64,000 nucleotides of DNA, taken from positions 124,001 through 188,000 of the forward strand of contig CBDAOL010000010.1 in the NCBI GenBank assembly GCA_965198045.1, in the 5' to 3' direction. The first letter of the stretch is position 1. Each line of letters starts with the position of its first letter. The notes beneath the pieces were generated by a model. It made no database searches, had not been told where the DNA came from, and saw nothing but the letters and a program-made list of their open reading frames with translations. Shown here in pieces: positions 51,173-59,901 of this stretch. Both the position numbers and the translations under genes were made by a program. Origin of the DNA: CBDDEC01 sp965198045 (GTDB lineage: Bacteria > Chloroflexota > Dehalococcoidia > UBA2979).

Positions 51173-51339
51173 TCTGAGACGAAGCGGCGGCGCTTCCGCC
51201 GCCGCTACCGTCGCCCCGGGTGTCCCAGCCGGGCGAGCATGCTCGTGCTGGGAAGCGAGGATGGTCTCGTTGCACATCTTCTGTGCGGTGCTTGGCGGGA
51301 GCCGCTACCGCTTCGTCCGCTTCGCCGCCACGAGCGCCA
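51173..51339. other. Short unassigned interval
   Basis: Rich in short CCG/GGC inverted repeats (cggcggcgcttccgccgccg, 51187-51206, a potential hairpin). No gene. Confidence 0.4.
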
Positions 51340-51516
51340 TTACTCACTCGCGGCCTCAATCGTCACGGTCAGCCGCTGCGGTAGCGGTTGCCCGAGCGCC
51401 CATTGCTGCACATACAGCGTGCCGACCACGGGCGGCTTGCCGTTCGCCTCTTCCTGAAAGCGGACGGTGTTCTTTGTCTCTCGCTCCATGACGAACAGCA
51501 ACGTCTGCCGCTCCAT
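51340..51516 (-). CDS. Small conserved hypothetical protein (58 aa)
   Basis: MERQTLLFVMERETKNTVRF, QEEANGKPPVVGTLYVQQWA, LGQPLPQRLTVTIEAASE. The ATG at 51516 follows ggaggtacc, a strong ribosome-binding site. The ERETKNTVR(F/Y)QE...PPVVGTLYVQ.WALG pattern recurs in small proteins of GC-rich soil bacteria as far as I recall. Probably a small beta-barrel; function unknown. Confidence 0.75.
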   Translation of the reverse strand: MERQTLLFVMERETKNTVRFQEEANGKPPVVGTLYVQQWALGQPLPQRLTVTIEAASE

Positions 51517-51598
51517 CGGTACCTCCCTCCGTGCGTAGAATCTGGCCTTGCGCGAACATCCGCCAGCGTACGCCGTCCCTCCGCGGCATAGTGGCAAC

Positions 51599-51730
51599 GT
51601 GAGGGAAGACGGATTCGAACTGGACGTGACGCTGCTCGACACCGCGCCCCGCATTTGGCGCCACATCGCCGTCTCCGCCGGCGAGACGTTCGCCGACGTC
51701 CACGCGGTCGTTCAGGTGGTGGTGGGATGG
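51599..51730 (+). pseudogene. Plasmid pRiA4b ORF-3-like fragment
   Basis: From GTG at 51599: REDGFELDVTLLDTAPRIWR, HIAVSAGETFADVHAVVQVV, VGW. The L.VTL.D..P.IWR...V....F..(L/V)H..IQ...GW pattern is the N-terminus of the pRiA4b ORF-3 family. Cut at about 51730. Confidence 0.6.
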
Positions 51731-51773
51731 TGGAGTGAGCGCGGTCGAGGGGCAAGGGAGCGCGACCGGGTCG

Positions 51774-52397
51774 CTACGCCTCGAGCCGGAACGGCGGGTA
51801 GCGGTCGGTGATCAGCAGGAACGCATAGGCGAAGGCTCGCAGCCACCACCGACTGACGCCGACCGAGAAGTTGAAGAGCCCTCGGGGGTAGCGCCCCGTG
51901 AACAGGATCGCGAACCATGCGATCACGGTCACGAAGAACGCCAGTACGGACAGCACGAACAACAGGATCCAGTGAGGGATCGCCAGCAGCCATTTGATCA
52001 AGGGCAACCAGCGATTGAGTCCCGCTTCGGCGTCCGGGTAGTCAAGGTCGAGATGGATTCGCTGCTCGTCCTCGGTCGATGGGTACTCGTCGACCAACAG
52101 CCCGAGGTAGGCGTACACGCGCGTGCCGAAGCGGTTGAACGCGAGCATGAAGTCGAACCACCAGCGTGGGTAGCGCTGCCGGAAGAGGATCATCAGGGCG
52201 GTCGCGAGAAACAGACTCGCGCCGACGGTGACTCCGGCCTCCTGTCCGCCCTCGCCTTCGCCGTTGAGGATGGCGAGGATCAAAAGGATGGGGAGGATGA
52301 GGATGATCCGGAACGCGGCGGTCAGCCGGTTACGGCCTTCGGTGTAGTCGATCTCCAGCCGCGCCGCGTACGCCGGCAAGCCATCGGCAGTTGCCAC
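51774..52397 (-). CDS. DUF4389 domain membrane protein
   Basis: About 207 residues from GTG at 52397 (GGAGG six bases upstream; a GTG two codons earlier sits too close to that site). Transmembrane helices: RIILILPILLILAILN, VTVGASLFLATALMILF, then WLLAIPHWILLFVLSVLAFF and VTVIAWFAILFTGRYPRGLF. The YPRWWFDFMLAFNRFGTRVY, AYLGLLVDEYPS and FNFSVGVSRWWLRAFAYAFL, LITDRYPPF repeats are the two DUF4389 signatures. Function unknown. Confidence 0.88.
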   Translation of the reverse strand: MATADGLPAYAARLEIDYTEGRNRLTAAFRIILILPILLILAILNGEGEGGQEAGVTVGASLFLATALMILFRQRYPRWWFDFMLAFNRFGTRVYAYLGLLVDEYPSTEDEQRIHLDLDYPDAEAGLNRWLPLIKWLLAIPHWILLFVLSVLAFFVTVIAWFAILFTGRYPRGLFNFSVGVSRWWLRAFAYAFLLITDRYPPFRLEA

Positions 52398-52579
52398 GAG
52401 CACCCTCCAAGCAGATCCCGCCAATCCGAACGTTATCAGACGCCGCCGCTCCGCGCGTCGAGGAGGCACAAGACGCATCGGCGAAACCGCGCACCCGCAC
52501 GGAGACCGAGGAGGAGTTCGCACTGCAAGGCCAGCTCCCCACAGGCACTCTCCGGTCGCGCGCAGGGAGTGGGCCGCGG

Positions 52580-53209
52580 CTACTCCCTGCCGATCGTCGT
52601 CTTGGCGACCACCTTCACGCCCTGGATGGTGCCCTCAACGGATCGACGGACCCGCACCGCGGCAACCTCGCTGACCTCGCCGGCCGCCTCGATGGCGCCG
52701 GTCGCCGCGGCCGCCGCCGCCTCCTCCACGTTCACGGTGGTGTCCTTCGCGGCCTCGATGGCGCCTTCGACGGCGCCCAACGCGGCGGTCGTGATGTCGG
52801 CGCCCACGGCCGACGCCTCACTCACCACAGTGCGGCTCGTCTGCCCGATAGCCTCCAGCGACTCGCTGCCCGCCTCGGCCGAGCCACGCACCACGCCGAT
52901 CACCGCGCCCTTGGCCGCGTTCCCGACCGAGGCGCCCACACTGCTGGCCGACTCAACAGCCGCCGTCACGGTATCGGCCGCGGTCTCCGCTGCCTGTCCG
53001 CCGACGTCGCCGACGGCGTCGATGGCGCCCTTGACGGCCCCCACGGCCACACTCCCGGCGGCGCCGCCGGTTTCGCCCGTCTCCTTGATGGCGCTCTGTA
53101 CAGTCGAGGCGACCGTCTCGACCACCGCCTGCGTGATCTCACCGGTGCCGCGGATCACGCCAATGATGCTGTTCTTGACCCGCGCCCCAATCTCCTGCTC
53201 GTCGGCCAT
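52580..53209 (-). CDS. Ala/Gly/Val-rich repetitive helical protein
   Basis: 209 residues: MADEQEIGARVKNSIIGVIR, then imperfect repeats of the type (V)GAVKGAIDAVGDVGGQAAET, NAAKGAVIGVVRGSAEAGSE, GAVEGAIEAAKDTTVNVEEA. Regular GAxxGxI/V glycine-zipper units with alternating charges suggest amphipathic or membrane-associated helices, like LEA/apolipoprotein-like proteins. It ends RVRRSVEGTIQGVKVVAKTT. A start at 53224 (MGVSRM) is also possible. It may act in stress or membrane association; unproven. Confidence 0.65.
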   Translation of the reverse strand: MADEQEIGARVKNSIIGVIRGTGEITQAVVETVASTVQSAIKETGETGGAAGSVAVGAVKGAIDAVGDVGGQAAETAADTVTAAVESASSVGASVGNAAKGAVIGVVRGSAEAGSESLEAIGQTSRTVVSEASAVGADITTAALGAVEGAIEAAKDTTVNVEEAAAAAATGAIEAAGEVSEVAAVRVRRSVEGTIQGVKVVAKTTIGRE

Positions 53210-53438
53210 GCGACTCACCCCCATCCCGATCAGTTCAGGTTGTCAGTAGGGGCTCATCTTCACGGAGCCCGCTGCGCGCGTCAACACGCGGACCCGCCGC
53301 CGTGCGCTCCGCGCGGGCGCTGCCGCAGCGGGCGTGGACGATCAGGAAGCCCGCCCGCTGGTTAATCGAAGCGGCTGCTTCGAATTGGAGAACACCAACC
53401 CGCGGCGCCGCTTGACTTCGGCCTGGGAGAGAGCGTCC

Positions 53439-54226
53439 ATGCTCGTGATGAACGCGAGCCCCTCCCTCACCGAGCTAAGCGCGCTGTACCTCCTGCGCTG
53501 TGAGGTCGAGGGCAAGTCCGCGCAGACGGTGCGCGCATACCGAGAGTCACTGAATCGCTTCGCCCGCGCAGTGACGGTCGCCGACGCGGCGGCGGTCACG
53601 CCGGAAGACGTCTACCGCTATTTGGGCGGCTTCTCTCACCTCAGCCTTGAGACTCGACACCGCTACTTCCGCGAGGTCCGCTGCTTCTTCAACTGGCTCG
53701 TCGACGCTCGCCACCTCCAAGACAACCCGTTCCGGGGGATCAAGAACGTCCGGCTGCCACAGCGCATTGTCGAGCCGTTCTCGCCAGCCGACATCGCGCA
53801 GCTGATGGCGGGGTGCGATTCAGCCACCGCGCTCGGGCTGCGGGATCGTGCGATGGTGCTGTGCTTACTCGACACTGGCCTGCGATGCTCAGAGCTCGTT
53901 CAGCTGACGCTCGATGACCTCGACCTCGAGACGCGCCGGCTGCGCGTACGCCACGGCAAGGGCAACAAGCAGCGCGTGGTGCCCTTTGCAGCGCACTGTG
54001 GCGCCGCCCTAGAGCGCTACCTCGAGCGGCGGGGAACGGCTCCGGGTCCGCTCTTCGTAGCGGCCAGCCACCTTGGTGAGCTGAAGCCAGCTACCGCGCT
54101 CCGACCGAACGGGCTCAAGCAGATGCTCCGCCGCTTGGGTCGTCGCGCAGAAGTGGCGAAAGTGCACGCGCATCGCTTCCGCCACACATTCGCGACGTGG
54201 GCAATCGCACACGATGCCCGCGAACT
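53439..54226 (+). pseudogene. Tyrosine recombinase, truncated after the HxxR box
   Basis: The N-terminal domain LYLLRCEVEGKSAQTVRAYR and catalytic DTGLRCSELVQL (Arg), VRHGKGNKQRVVPF (Lys) and HAHRFRHTFATWAIAHDARE (HxxR) are intact. At 54226 the frame enters a sulfatase fragment, losing the LGH and nucleophilic Tyr. About 60% similar by eye to the integrase at 38750. Confidence 0.88.
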
Positions 54227-54405
54227 CGGTCGACCCCGGGCGGTCGGAGCTCTACCACCGGCCGAGCGATCCGGCACAGGCGACGAACGTGATCGCGCGG
54301 CACGCGGAGACGGCGCACGAACTGCACAGCCTCCTCTTGAGGTTCATGCGGGAGACGGAGGTGGACGAAGCGCTGGTCCGGCCTCGGCTCGAACTACAAC
54401 TCTGA
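54226..54405 (+). pseudogene. Sulfatase C-terminal fragment
   Basis: In another frame: VDPGRSELYHRPSDPAQATN, VIARHAETAHELHSLLLRFM, RETEVDEALVRPRLELQL stop. ELYxxxxDPxExxNxxxxxxxxxxELxxLLxRFM is the usual end of type I sulfatases. It is followed 71 bp later by another sulfatase gene. Confidence 0.65.
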
Positions 54406-54475
54406 CTGCCTGTTGGCGCTGGATCGACCGGCGACCCGGATGCCCGGCCAGTCCCTAACGAAGGAGCAATCCACG

Positions 54476-56033
54476 GTGCCAGATCGACCCAACGTGGTCT
54501 TCATCTTCAGCGACCAGCAGCGCTACGACACTCTGGCGTGCTACGGCAACAGCTCGATGCAGGTCCCTCACCTGAACGCCCTGGCCGAAGAGAGCTTCGT
54601 GTTCCAGAACGCCTACGTCACTCAACCGGTGTGCACACCCTCGCGCGCGTCGATCATGACCGGGCTGTACCCGCACACCGCCGGGCCCATCGTCAATCAG
54701 GTGACGCTGCCTGAGGAGGTGCAGGTGATCGCGGAGATGATCTCGGACGACTACCTCAAGGGTTACATGGGGAAGTGGCACCTGGGCAACGACGTGATGC
54801 GACAGCACGGATTCGACGTCTGGCTCAGCGCCGAAGACTCGCACTGGCGAGCCTTCGCGAGGCCGGAGCTGCGCCGCCTCGTCTCCGACTACCACCACTA
54901 CCTGGTCAAACAGGGGTACCAGCCCGACCGAGCGCTCAAAGATGAAAGGTGGGAGGGCGCGGGCGTCCTTCTGTCAGATGCATTCAAAAAGGCGAGTCGC
55001 GCGGGCGTGGAAGTCTTCAGTACCGACGCCCGCTACGACATGCCCGAAGAGCATCAGATGGCGTCCTACCTGGGCGACCGGGCGTCGGAGTTCATCCAGG
55101 AGCACAGCAGCGAGCCATTTGTGCTCTATGTCAGCACCGTCGAGCCGCAACTCGCCCTATCACGGCCCGTTCATGGACCAGTACGACCCGGCGACGATCC
55201 CCGTGGGGCCCGCGTTCCTGCGGCGGCCGGAGGGGCATGCGCTGCTCAACCGCCATCGGTCCGACTACTTCATGCAGTTCCTCAAGGGCGTCGACCAGAC
55301 GCAGGATGGCTACATGATGAGCCACGCCGCCCATCGCGAGGACGTCACGACCGTCGAGGGGTGGCGTCAGATGCGCGCGCACTACCTGGGCAACATCACG
55401 CTCGTCGATCGCATGGTCGGGAAGATCCGGGCGGCGGTGGAACGCGCCGGCATTGCGGATCGCACCGTCGTGGTGTTTACGAGTGACCACGGCGACATGA
55501 TGGGCGACCACGGCATGCTGGAGAAGCGCGCGTTCTACGAGGAGTCGGCCCGGGTTCCGCTGCTCGTGCACGTGCCCTGGCTCAACGACGGTCGACAGAC
55601 CGTGCTGGAGGGCAGCGCCAGCCACGTCGACCTCGTCCCCACGCTGCTTGACCTGATCGACGAATCAGCGCCCGAATCCCTCCAGGGGCAGAGTCTGGCA
55701 CCCGTCCTCCGGGCCGAGGCGTCCCTCGATGAGAACGATGTCTTCATCGAGTGGAACGGCACCAGCGAGATCCTCCCGGATCGGTTTCTGGGCACCAGCG
55801 AGATCAACCGCATGCTGATGCTGCCCTGGCGCTCCGTCGTTACCCCCGACCGCTGGAAGCTCAACCTCTGCGCGGGCGATCAGTGTGAGCTGTTCGACCT
55901 CAACAGCGACCCGTTCGAACTCGACAACCTGTTCAATGATCCGGCCCAAATCGACCGCATCCGCGACATGGCGGCACGCATCCGCATCTGGCAGCACGAG
56001 ACGGACGATACGGCGCCCCTACCGACAACGTAA
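54476..56033 (+). pseudogene. Type I sulfatase with one frameshift
   Basis: From GTG at 54476 (aaggag nine bases upstream): PNVVFIFSDQQRYDTLACYG, VCTPSRASIMTGLYPH (Cys53 is the formylglycine site), YMGKWHLGNDV. At about 55145 one extra base (ccgcaactcgccc for expected ccgcactcgccc, giving HSPYHGP) shifts the frame. The rest, FTSDHGDMMGDHGMLEKRAF, ESARVPLLVHVPW, SHVDLVPTLLDL, WKLNLCAGDQCELFDLNSDP, is intact to the stop at 56033. Without that base it is a full 518-residue sulfatase. Confidence 0.85.
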
Positions 56034-56390
56034 ACGCCGTGCACGGGCGTGACCGGCCACCCGGTAGCAGCGAGGGTGCCACCTGTGGTGACGGCTGCAC
56101 GCCGGCAGTCGGATGCCGCAAGGTACCCCTTCCACGATGAAGTCATGCTCGTCGGAGGCGACAAAGCGCTGCTACTCAGGCCCCCGGCCGGCTCCCGGAG
56201 CCTGGTGTCCTACTGCTCAAACCTCACGGCTCGCTGAATTGGGAGGGCACCAGCGCCAAAGTCACCCGCCTTCTCGAACGCCCCTACGTTGATCGACCAG
56301 CGGGGTCGTTGCGCATCGTTCCTCCTTTATGGCAGAAGGATCTCCAGGACGAGCCATTCGCGACCGTGTAGTCGACAGCACGGCGGGGGC
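56034..56390. other. Interval between sulfatase and IS110
   Basis: No complete gene. On the minus strand aaaggaggaacg followed by ATG (56314) is an excellent ribosome-binding site, but the frame stops after MRNDPAGRST; probably the beginning of a gene lost when sequence was rearranged. Confidence 0.35.
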
Positions 56391-57545
56391 TGTGATGCTC
56401 CTATCGGCTGTCAAGCGAGCGACTCGGGTCGCGGGAGGTAGCGATAGAGCTGTGCGACGTAGCGCTTGAGCGAGCGGATGATCTCGCGCTTGGAACGGCC
56501 CTCGCGCGTGCGCCGCTCGACGTAGCGGCGGGTGCGGGGGTCGTGGACCATGCGGACCATGACGATTCGCCAGAGCGCTTGATTCGCGGTGCGGTCGCCA
56601 CCGCGGTTGAGTCGTTTGCGGATGGTCAGCCCCGACGAGGCGTCGATCGGGGCGACGCCGCAGTGATGGGCGAATGCCGCCTCGCTGCGGAGGCGTTGCG
56701 GGTTGTCGCCGGCGGAGACGAGCAGAGCGCCGGCCGTGTCGGTGCCCACGCCGAAGCAGGCGACGAGGGCGGGCGCGGTGGTGGCGACCAGCTGCTCGAG
56801 CACGGCGTCGAGGCGGCGACACTCTGCCTCGAGGCGCTGCACCCGCCGAGCCAGCTCACGCAGGGCTAGCTTGGTGGCGCCGACGGCGGTCGTGGGGTCA
56901 GTCGGACGCAGCCGGGCCGCGGTCGTCACCAGCTCGAACACAGTGCTGCCACGCAGTGCGGCCCGGAGGTCGTCCGGTCCACTCACGAGCAGGGCGCGCA
57001 TCTGGTTGAGGGCCGTCGTGCGTGCATGCCCGGCCGAGCGGCGAGCCGTGCGCAGCGCGCGGATCGCCTCCACGGCACCGCTGCGGGTCTGCGCCTCACC
57101 CGAGGCCTCCCCTGACTGCGCAGCGCGAGCGGCGGCGATGGCGTCGACGGGGTCGGACTTACCGTGGCGGCGTCGCAGCTGGCGGTTGGGGCGATTCACC
57201 TCCACCACCGCCACCGCCTCGGCGAGCAGGTAGCGGATCAGGCCAGCGCCGTAGGTGCCCGTCCCTTCGACGCCGATGCGCTCGACCGGACCAAGGCTGT
57301 GGAGCCAGGCGAGCGCCTGTCGGTAGCCGGCCGTGGTCGTCGCGAACGACCGCACCCCGAGCTCGCCGCCCCGCTCATCGAGCGCGGCGACCACGTGCTG
57401 GTCGCGGTGCGTGTCGACCCCGGCGGTGACGCGCGTGGTCGCATCTGTCATGGTGGTCATCGTCATCCCTTCATCGAACAATCTGTGCAGGGTGGCCGCA
57501 CGTGCCGGGACGGCGGACAGGACAGGGACGAGCCGCCAAGGCAGG
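56391..57545 (-). mobile_element. IS110-type insertion sequence
   Basis: One intact transposase. The 3' terminus near 56391 (reverse complement gacagccgataggagcatca) is shared with the fragment at 27080-27099, which fixes that boundary. The other end is less certain. It is adjacent to the IS6-type element at 57554. Confidence 0.7.
56411..57466 (-). CDS. IS110 family transposase
   Basis: About 351 residues. The DEDD RuvC-like domain has VTAGVDTHRDQHVVAALDER, IGVEGTGTYGAGLIRYLLAE, VVEVNRPNRQLRRRHGKSDP and VDAIAAARAAQSG. A coiled-coil spacer precedes the C-terminal Transposase_20 domain with FGVGTDTAGALLVSAGDNPQ, FAHHCGVAPIDASSGLTIRK, RLNRGGDRTANQALWRIVMV (catalytic Ser region usually S-G in GxxxxxxSG: here SSG). 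Full length and uninterrupted; likely functional. Confidence 0.92.
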   Translation of the reverse strand: MTMTTMTDATTRVTAGVDTHRDQHVVAALDERGGELGVRSFATTTAGYRQALAWLHSLGPVERIGVEGTGTYGAGLIRYLLAEAVAVVEVNRPNRQLRRRHGKSDPVDAIAAARAAQSGEASGEAQTRSGAVEAIRALRTARRSAGHARTTALNQMRALLVSGPDDLRAALRGSTVFELVTTAARLRPTDPTTAVGATKLALRELARRVQRLEAECRRLDAVLEQLVATTAPALVACFGVGTDTAGALLVSAGDNPQRLRSEAAFAHHCGVAPIDASSGLTIRKRLNRGGDRTANQALWRIVMVRMVHDPRTRRYVERRTREGRSKREIIRSLKRYVAQLYRYLPRPESLA

Positions 57546-57553
57546 CTCCTATG

Positions 57554-58502
57554 GGCTCCGTCAAATCTCAGGGCGCGCTCGGGGTAGCCTCGTCTGAGCG
57601 AGGACGAGGAGCCGCCCGTGACCTGTCCGCACTGTCGATCTAGCGCGACATCCCAGCGGCGACACCGCACGGAGCTCGGCTACCGCCGGTTCCGCTGCCG
57701 CTCCTGCGGGCGGCGGTTCAACGAGCGGACCGGCTCCGGCTTCAACGAGCTCCACTATCCGACCGACATCGTGCTGCTCGCCGTGCTGTGGCGGCTGCGC
57801 TACAAGCTCGGCTTCCGAGATGTCGCGGAGCTGCTGCTCGAGCGTGGCTACGAGGTCACGCACGAGACCATTCGTGGCTGGGAAACGCGGTTCGCACCGC
57901 TGCTGGGGGAACGGCTCCGCGCCAAGCGACGCGGCCACGCGAGCCGGTCCTGGTACATCGACGAGACCTACGTGAAGGTCGCCGGCCGCTGGTGCTACCT
58001 CTACCGGGCGATCGACCGTGACGGGCAGCTGATCGACTCGATGCTGAGCGAGAAGCGCGACAAGCACGCGGCTCGGCGCTTCCTCCGGCGCCTCGTCGAC
58101 GTCGCGGAGGGACGGCCGTTGCGCGTCACCACCGACCATCATCCCGCATACCGAAGGGCGATCCGCTGGATCCTCGGGAGGAAGGTCCAGCATCGGACAA
58201 CCCAGTACCTAAACAACTTCATGGAGCAAGACCATCGCGCGGTGAAGCAGCGGTACTACCCGATGCGCGGCTTCGGGAGCTTCGCGTCTGCGGCGCGCTT
58301 CTGCTCGGCGTTCGACGAGTTGCGGCAGTACTTCCGCTGGCGCCGCGGGCGAGGCGACTCGATGCCTCTCGCTGAGCAGCGGCGGCTCTTTGCGGCGCGT
58401 TGGCGTTCGCTGCTCTCGGAGATGGCTGCGGCGTGAGGCCCACCGGTCACGACGGGAGCCCCAACTTCGCTTTCGGAGTGCGCCCTGAGATTTGACGCTG
58501 CC
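57554..58502 (+). mobile_element. IS6-type insertion sequence, second lineage
   Basis: About 949 bp with a perfect 17-bp inner inverted repeat GTCAAATCTCAGGGCGC (57560-57576) / GCGCCCTGAGATTTGAC (58480-58496), extending with mismatches to GGC at both ends. It truncates a kinase-like gene at 58503. No 8-bp target duplication is visible. Confidence 0.88.
57618..58436 (+). CDS. IS6 family transposase
   Basis: 272 residues: zinc ribbon MTCPHCRSSATSQRRHRTEL...CRSCGRRFNERTGSGFN, HTH region, and DDE core SRSWYIDETYVKVAGRWCYL, LRVTTDHHPAYRRAIRWILG, YLNNFMEQDHRAVKQRYYPM. About 75% similar by eye to the transposase at 24106 but with clearly different codons, so it is a distinct lineage of the same family. 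Intact. Confidence 0.93.
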   Translation: MTCPHCRSSATSQRRHRTELGYRRFRCRSCGRRFNERTGSGFNELHYPTDIVLLAVLWRLRYKLGFRDVAELLLERGYEVTHETIRGWETRFAPLLGERLRAKRRGHASRSWYIDETYVKVAGRWCYLYRAIDRDGQLIDSMLSEKRDKHAARRFLRRLVDVAEGRPLRVTTDHHPAYRRAIRWILGRKVQHRTTQYLNNFMEQDHRAVKQRYYPMRGFGSFASAARFCSAFDELRQYFRWRRGRGDSMPLAEQRRLFAARWRSLLSEMAAA

Positions 58503-58787
58503 GTTGAGCTCGACCTCGGCGTGGCAGTGCGCCTCGCGACGCTCGGGGGCGACCTGGTCGATGAACCCGAAGTTGACGGGCTTCTTCGTCTTGTAGACGA
58601 GATCACCAGCCAGGAAGACGTAGGAGATGTGCGTCTGCACCAGTTCCACGCGGTCGGGTGCGTGCGGATAGGCGGCCGGATCAAGGAGGGCCTGGACGTA
58701 GGCGGGGAGAGCGGCGAACTCCCGGGCGGTCAGGCCGCCTCGGGCGTCGCGATCGGCATCGTCGTCGCTACGGCTACGCTCGCTCAC
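58503..58787 (-). pseudogene. Bifunctional aminoglycoside-phosphotransferase/ATP-binding protein, N-terminal fragment
   Basis: MSERSRSDDDADRDARGGLT, ALLDPAAYPHAPDRVELVQT, HISYVFLAGDLVYKTKKPVN, FGFIDQVAPERREAHCHAEV. The QTHxSxVFLAGDxVYKxKKPVxFGFLD motif is the kinase-like lobe of the APH/AAA bifunctional family. Removed after about 95 residues by the IS6-type element. Confidence 0.7.
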
Positions 58788-59046
58788 GCGCGGACCGTAG
58801 AGAGCGGTCGCGCGACGGTCAAGGAGCGGACGGCCCGAGTATGGAGGCTGGACACGATCGTCGCCCTACCGGAATTGCTGGGTCTGCTTTCCTGGCAAGA
58901 TGTTGGCAGCTTTGGGCCTCTGAGCTATCCCTACGGGCCTTTCTCATATTGCGGGCCTGGCGTTACCGAAAGCGATCCCTCCGACGGTCCTGTCGGCCGA
59001 CGGCTGGCCGGCTTCGTACCGGCGAGAGATGAGGCGTCTCTCTCCG
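58788..59046. other. Interval upstream of the broken kinase gene
   Basis: No gene recognised. It should contain the promoter of the minus-strand kinase fragment and the 3' end of the cox cluster. Confidence 0.35.
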
Positions 59047-59901
59047 CTAAGAGCGACTGGCGGCGGCGCTGATCGCACGCCTTGCGAACACCGCCGTCAT
59101 GGCACGTCGGTACTCCGCAGAACCGACCAGGTCCACGTTGACATCGATCAGCGACTCCGGCGCAAGTTCGGCGGCGGCCGCGATCGTGGTCTCGTCGAGT
59201 TCCACACCGACCAGCGCTTCCTCGACGGCGCTGAGCCGTTGCGCATGTGTCGAGGCACCGGTGACGGCGACCCGCGCCGAGGTGCAGGTGCCATCCTCGA
59301 CTTCGAGCGAGGCAGCGACACCGACGATCGCGAAGTGCGATGCGCGGTGACGCAGCTTCGCGTACGCCGCTGTCGACGTGGCATCGAAGTTGACCGAGGT
59401 GATCATCTCGTCATCAGCGAGGTCGACGTCGAAGAGCCCGCGGAAGAACTCCTCCGCCGCGATCGTGCGCTCTCCGCCGCTGCCGGTGGCATGGATCGTC
59501 GCGTCGAGGGCCACCATCACGGCGGGTAGGTCCGACGCGGGATCGGCGTGCGCCAGGCTGCCACCGATCGTGCCGCGATTACGCACTTGCTGATCGCCGA
59601 TCTCGCCGGCCGCCTCAGCGACGATCGGAGCGCTAGCCAACAGCACTGGATCCACCTCGAGGTCGGCGTGCGTCGTCAGTGCGCCGATCGAGATGCGGTC
59701 GCCGGCTGCCTCCACGGCGCTCAGCCCCGGGATGCGGCTGACGTCGATCAGCAGCGTCGGCTCAATCAAGCGGAGCTTCATCAGCGGGATCAGGCTATGC
59801 CCACCCGCCACGAATCGAGCGTCACCATTTGCCTGCTGCTTCAGCGCCAGCGCCTCTTCGACGGTGCCGGCGCGCTGGTATTCGAACGCGACCGGAATCA
59901 T
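59047..59901 (-). CDS. coxM: FAD-binding medium subunit of molybdenum hydroxylase (CoxM-type)
   Basis: 284 residues: MIPVAFEYQRAGTVEEALAL, ARFVAGGHSLIPLMKLRLIE (AGGHS FAD-binding), IPGLSAVEAAGDRISIGALT, QQVRNRGTIGGSLAHADPAS (TIGGS, second FAD motif), then the CO_deh_flav_C domain. It carries electrons from the Fe-S subunit to FAD. The start overlaps the large-subunit stop by 4 bp. Last gene of the cluster. Confidence 0.9.
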   Translation of the reverse strand: MIPVAFEYQRAGTVEEALALKQQANGDARFVAGGHSLIPLMKLRLIEPTLLIDVSRIPGLSAVEAAGDRISIGALTTHADLEVDPVLLASAPIVAEAAGEIGDQQVRNRGTIGGSLAHADPASDLPAVMVALDATIHATGSGGERTIAAEEFFRGLFDVDLADDEMITSVNFDATSTAAYAKLRHRASHFAIVGVAASLEVEDGTCTSARVAVTGASTHAQRLSAVEEALVGVELDETTIAAAAELAPESLIDVNVDLVGSAEYRRAMTAVFARRAISAAASRS

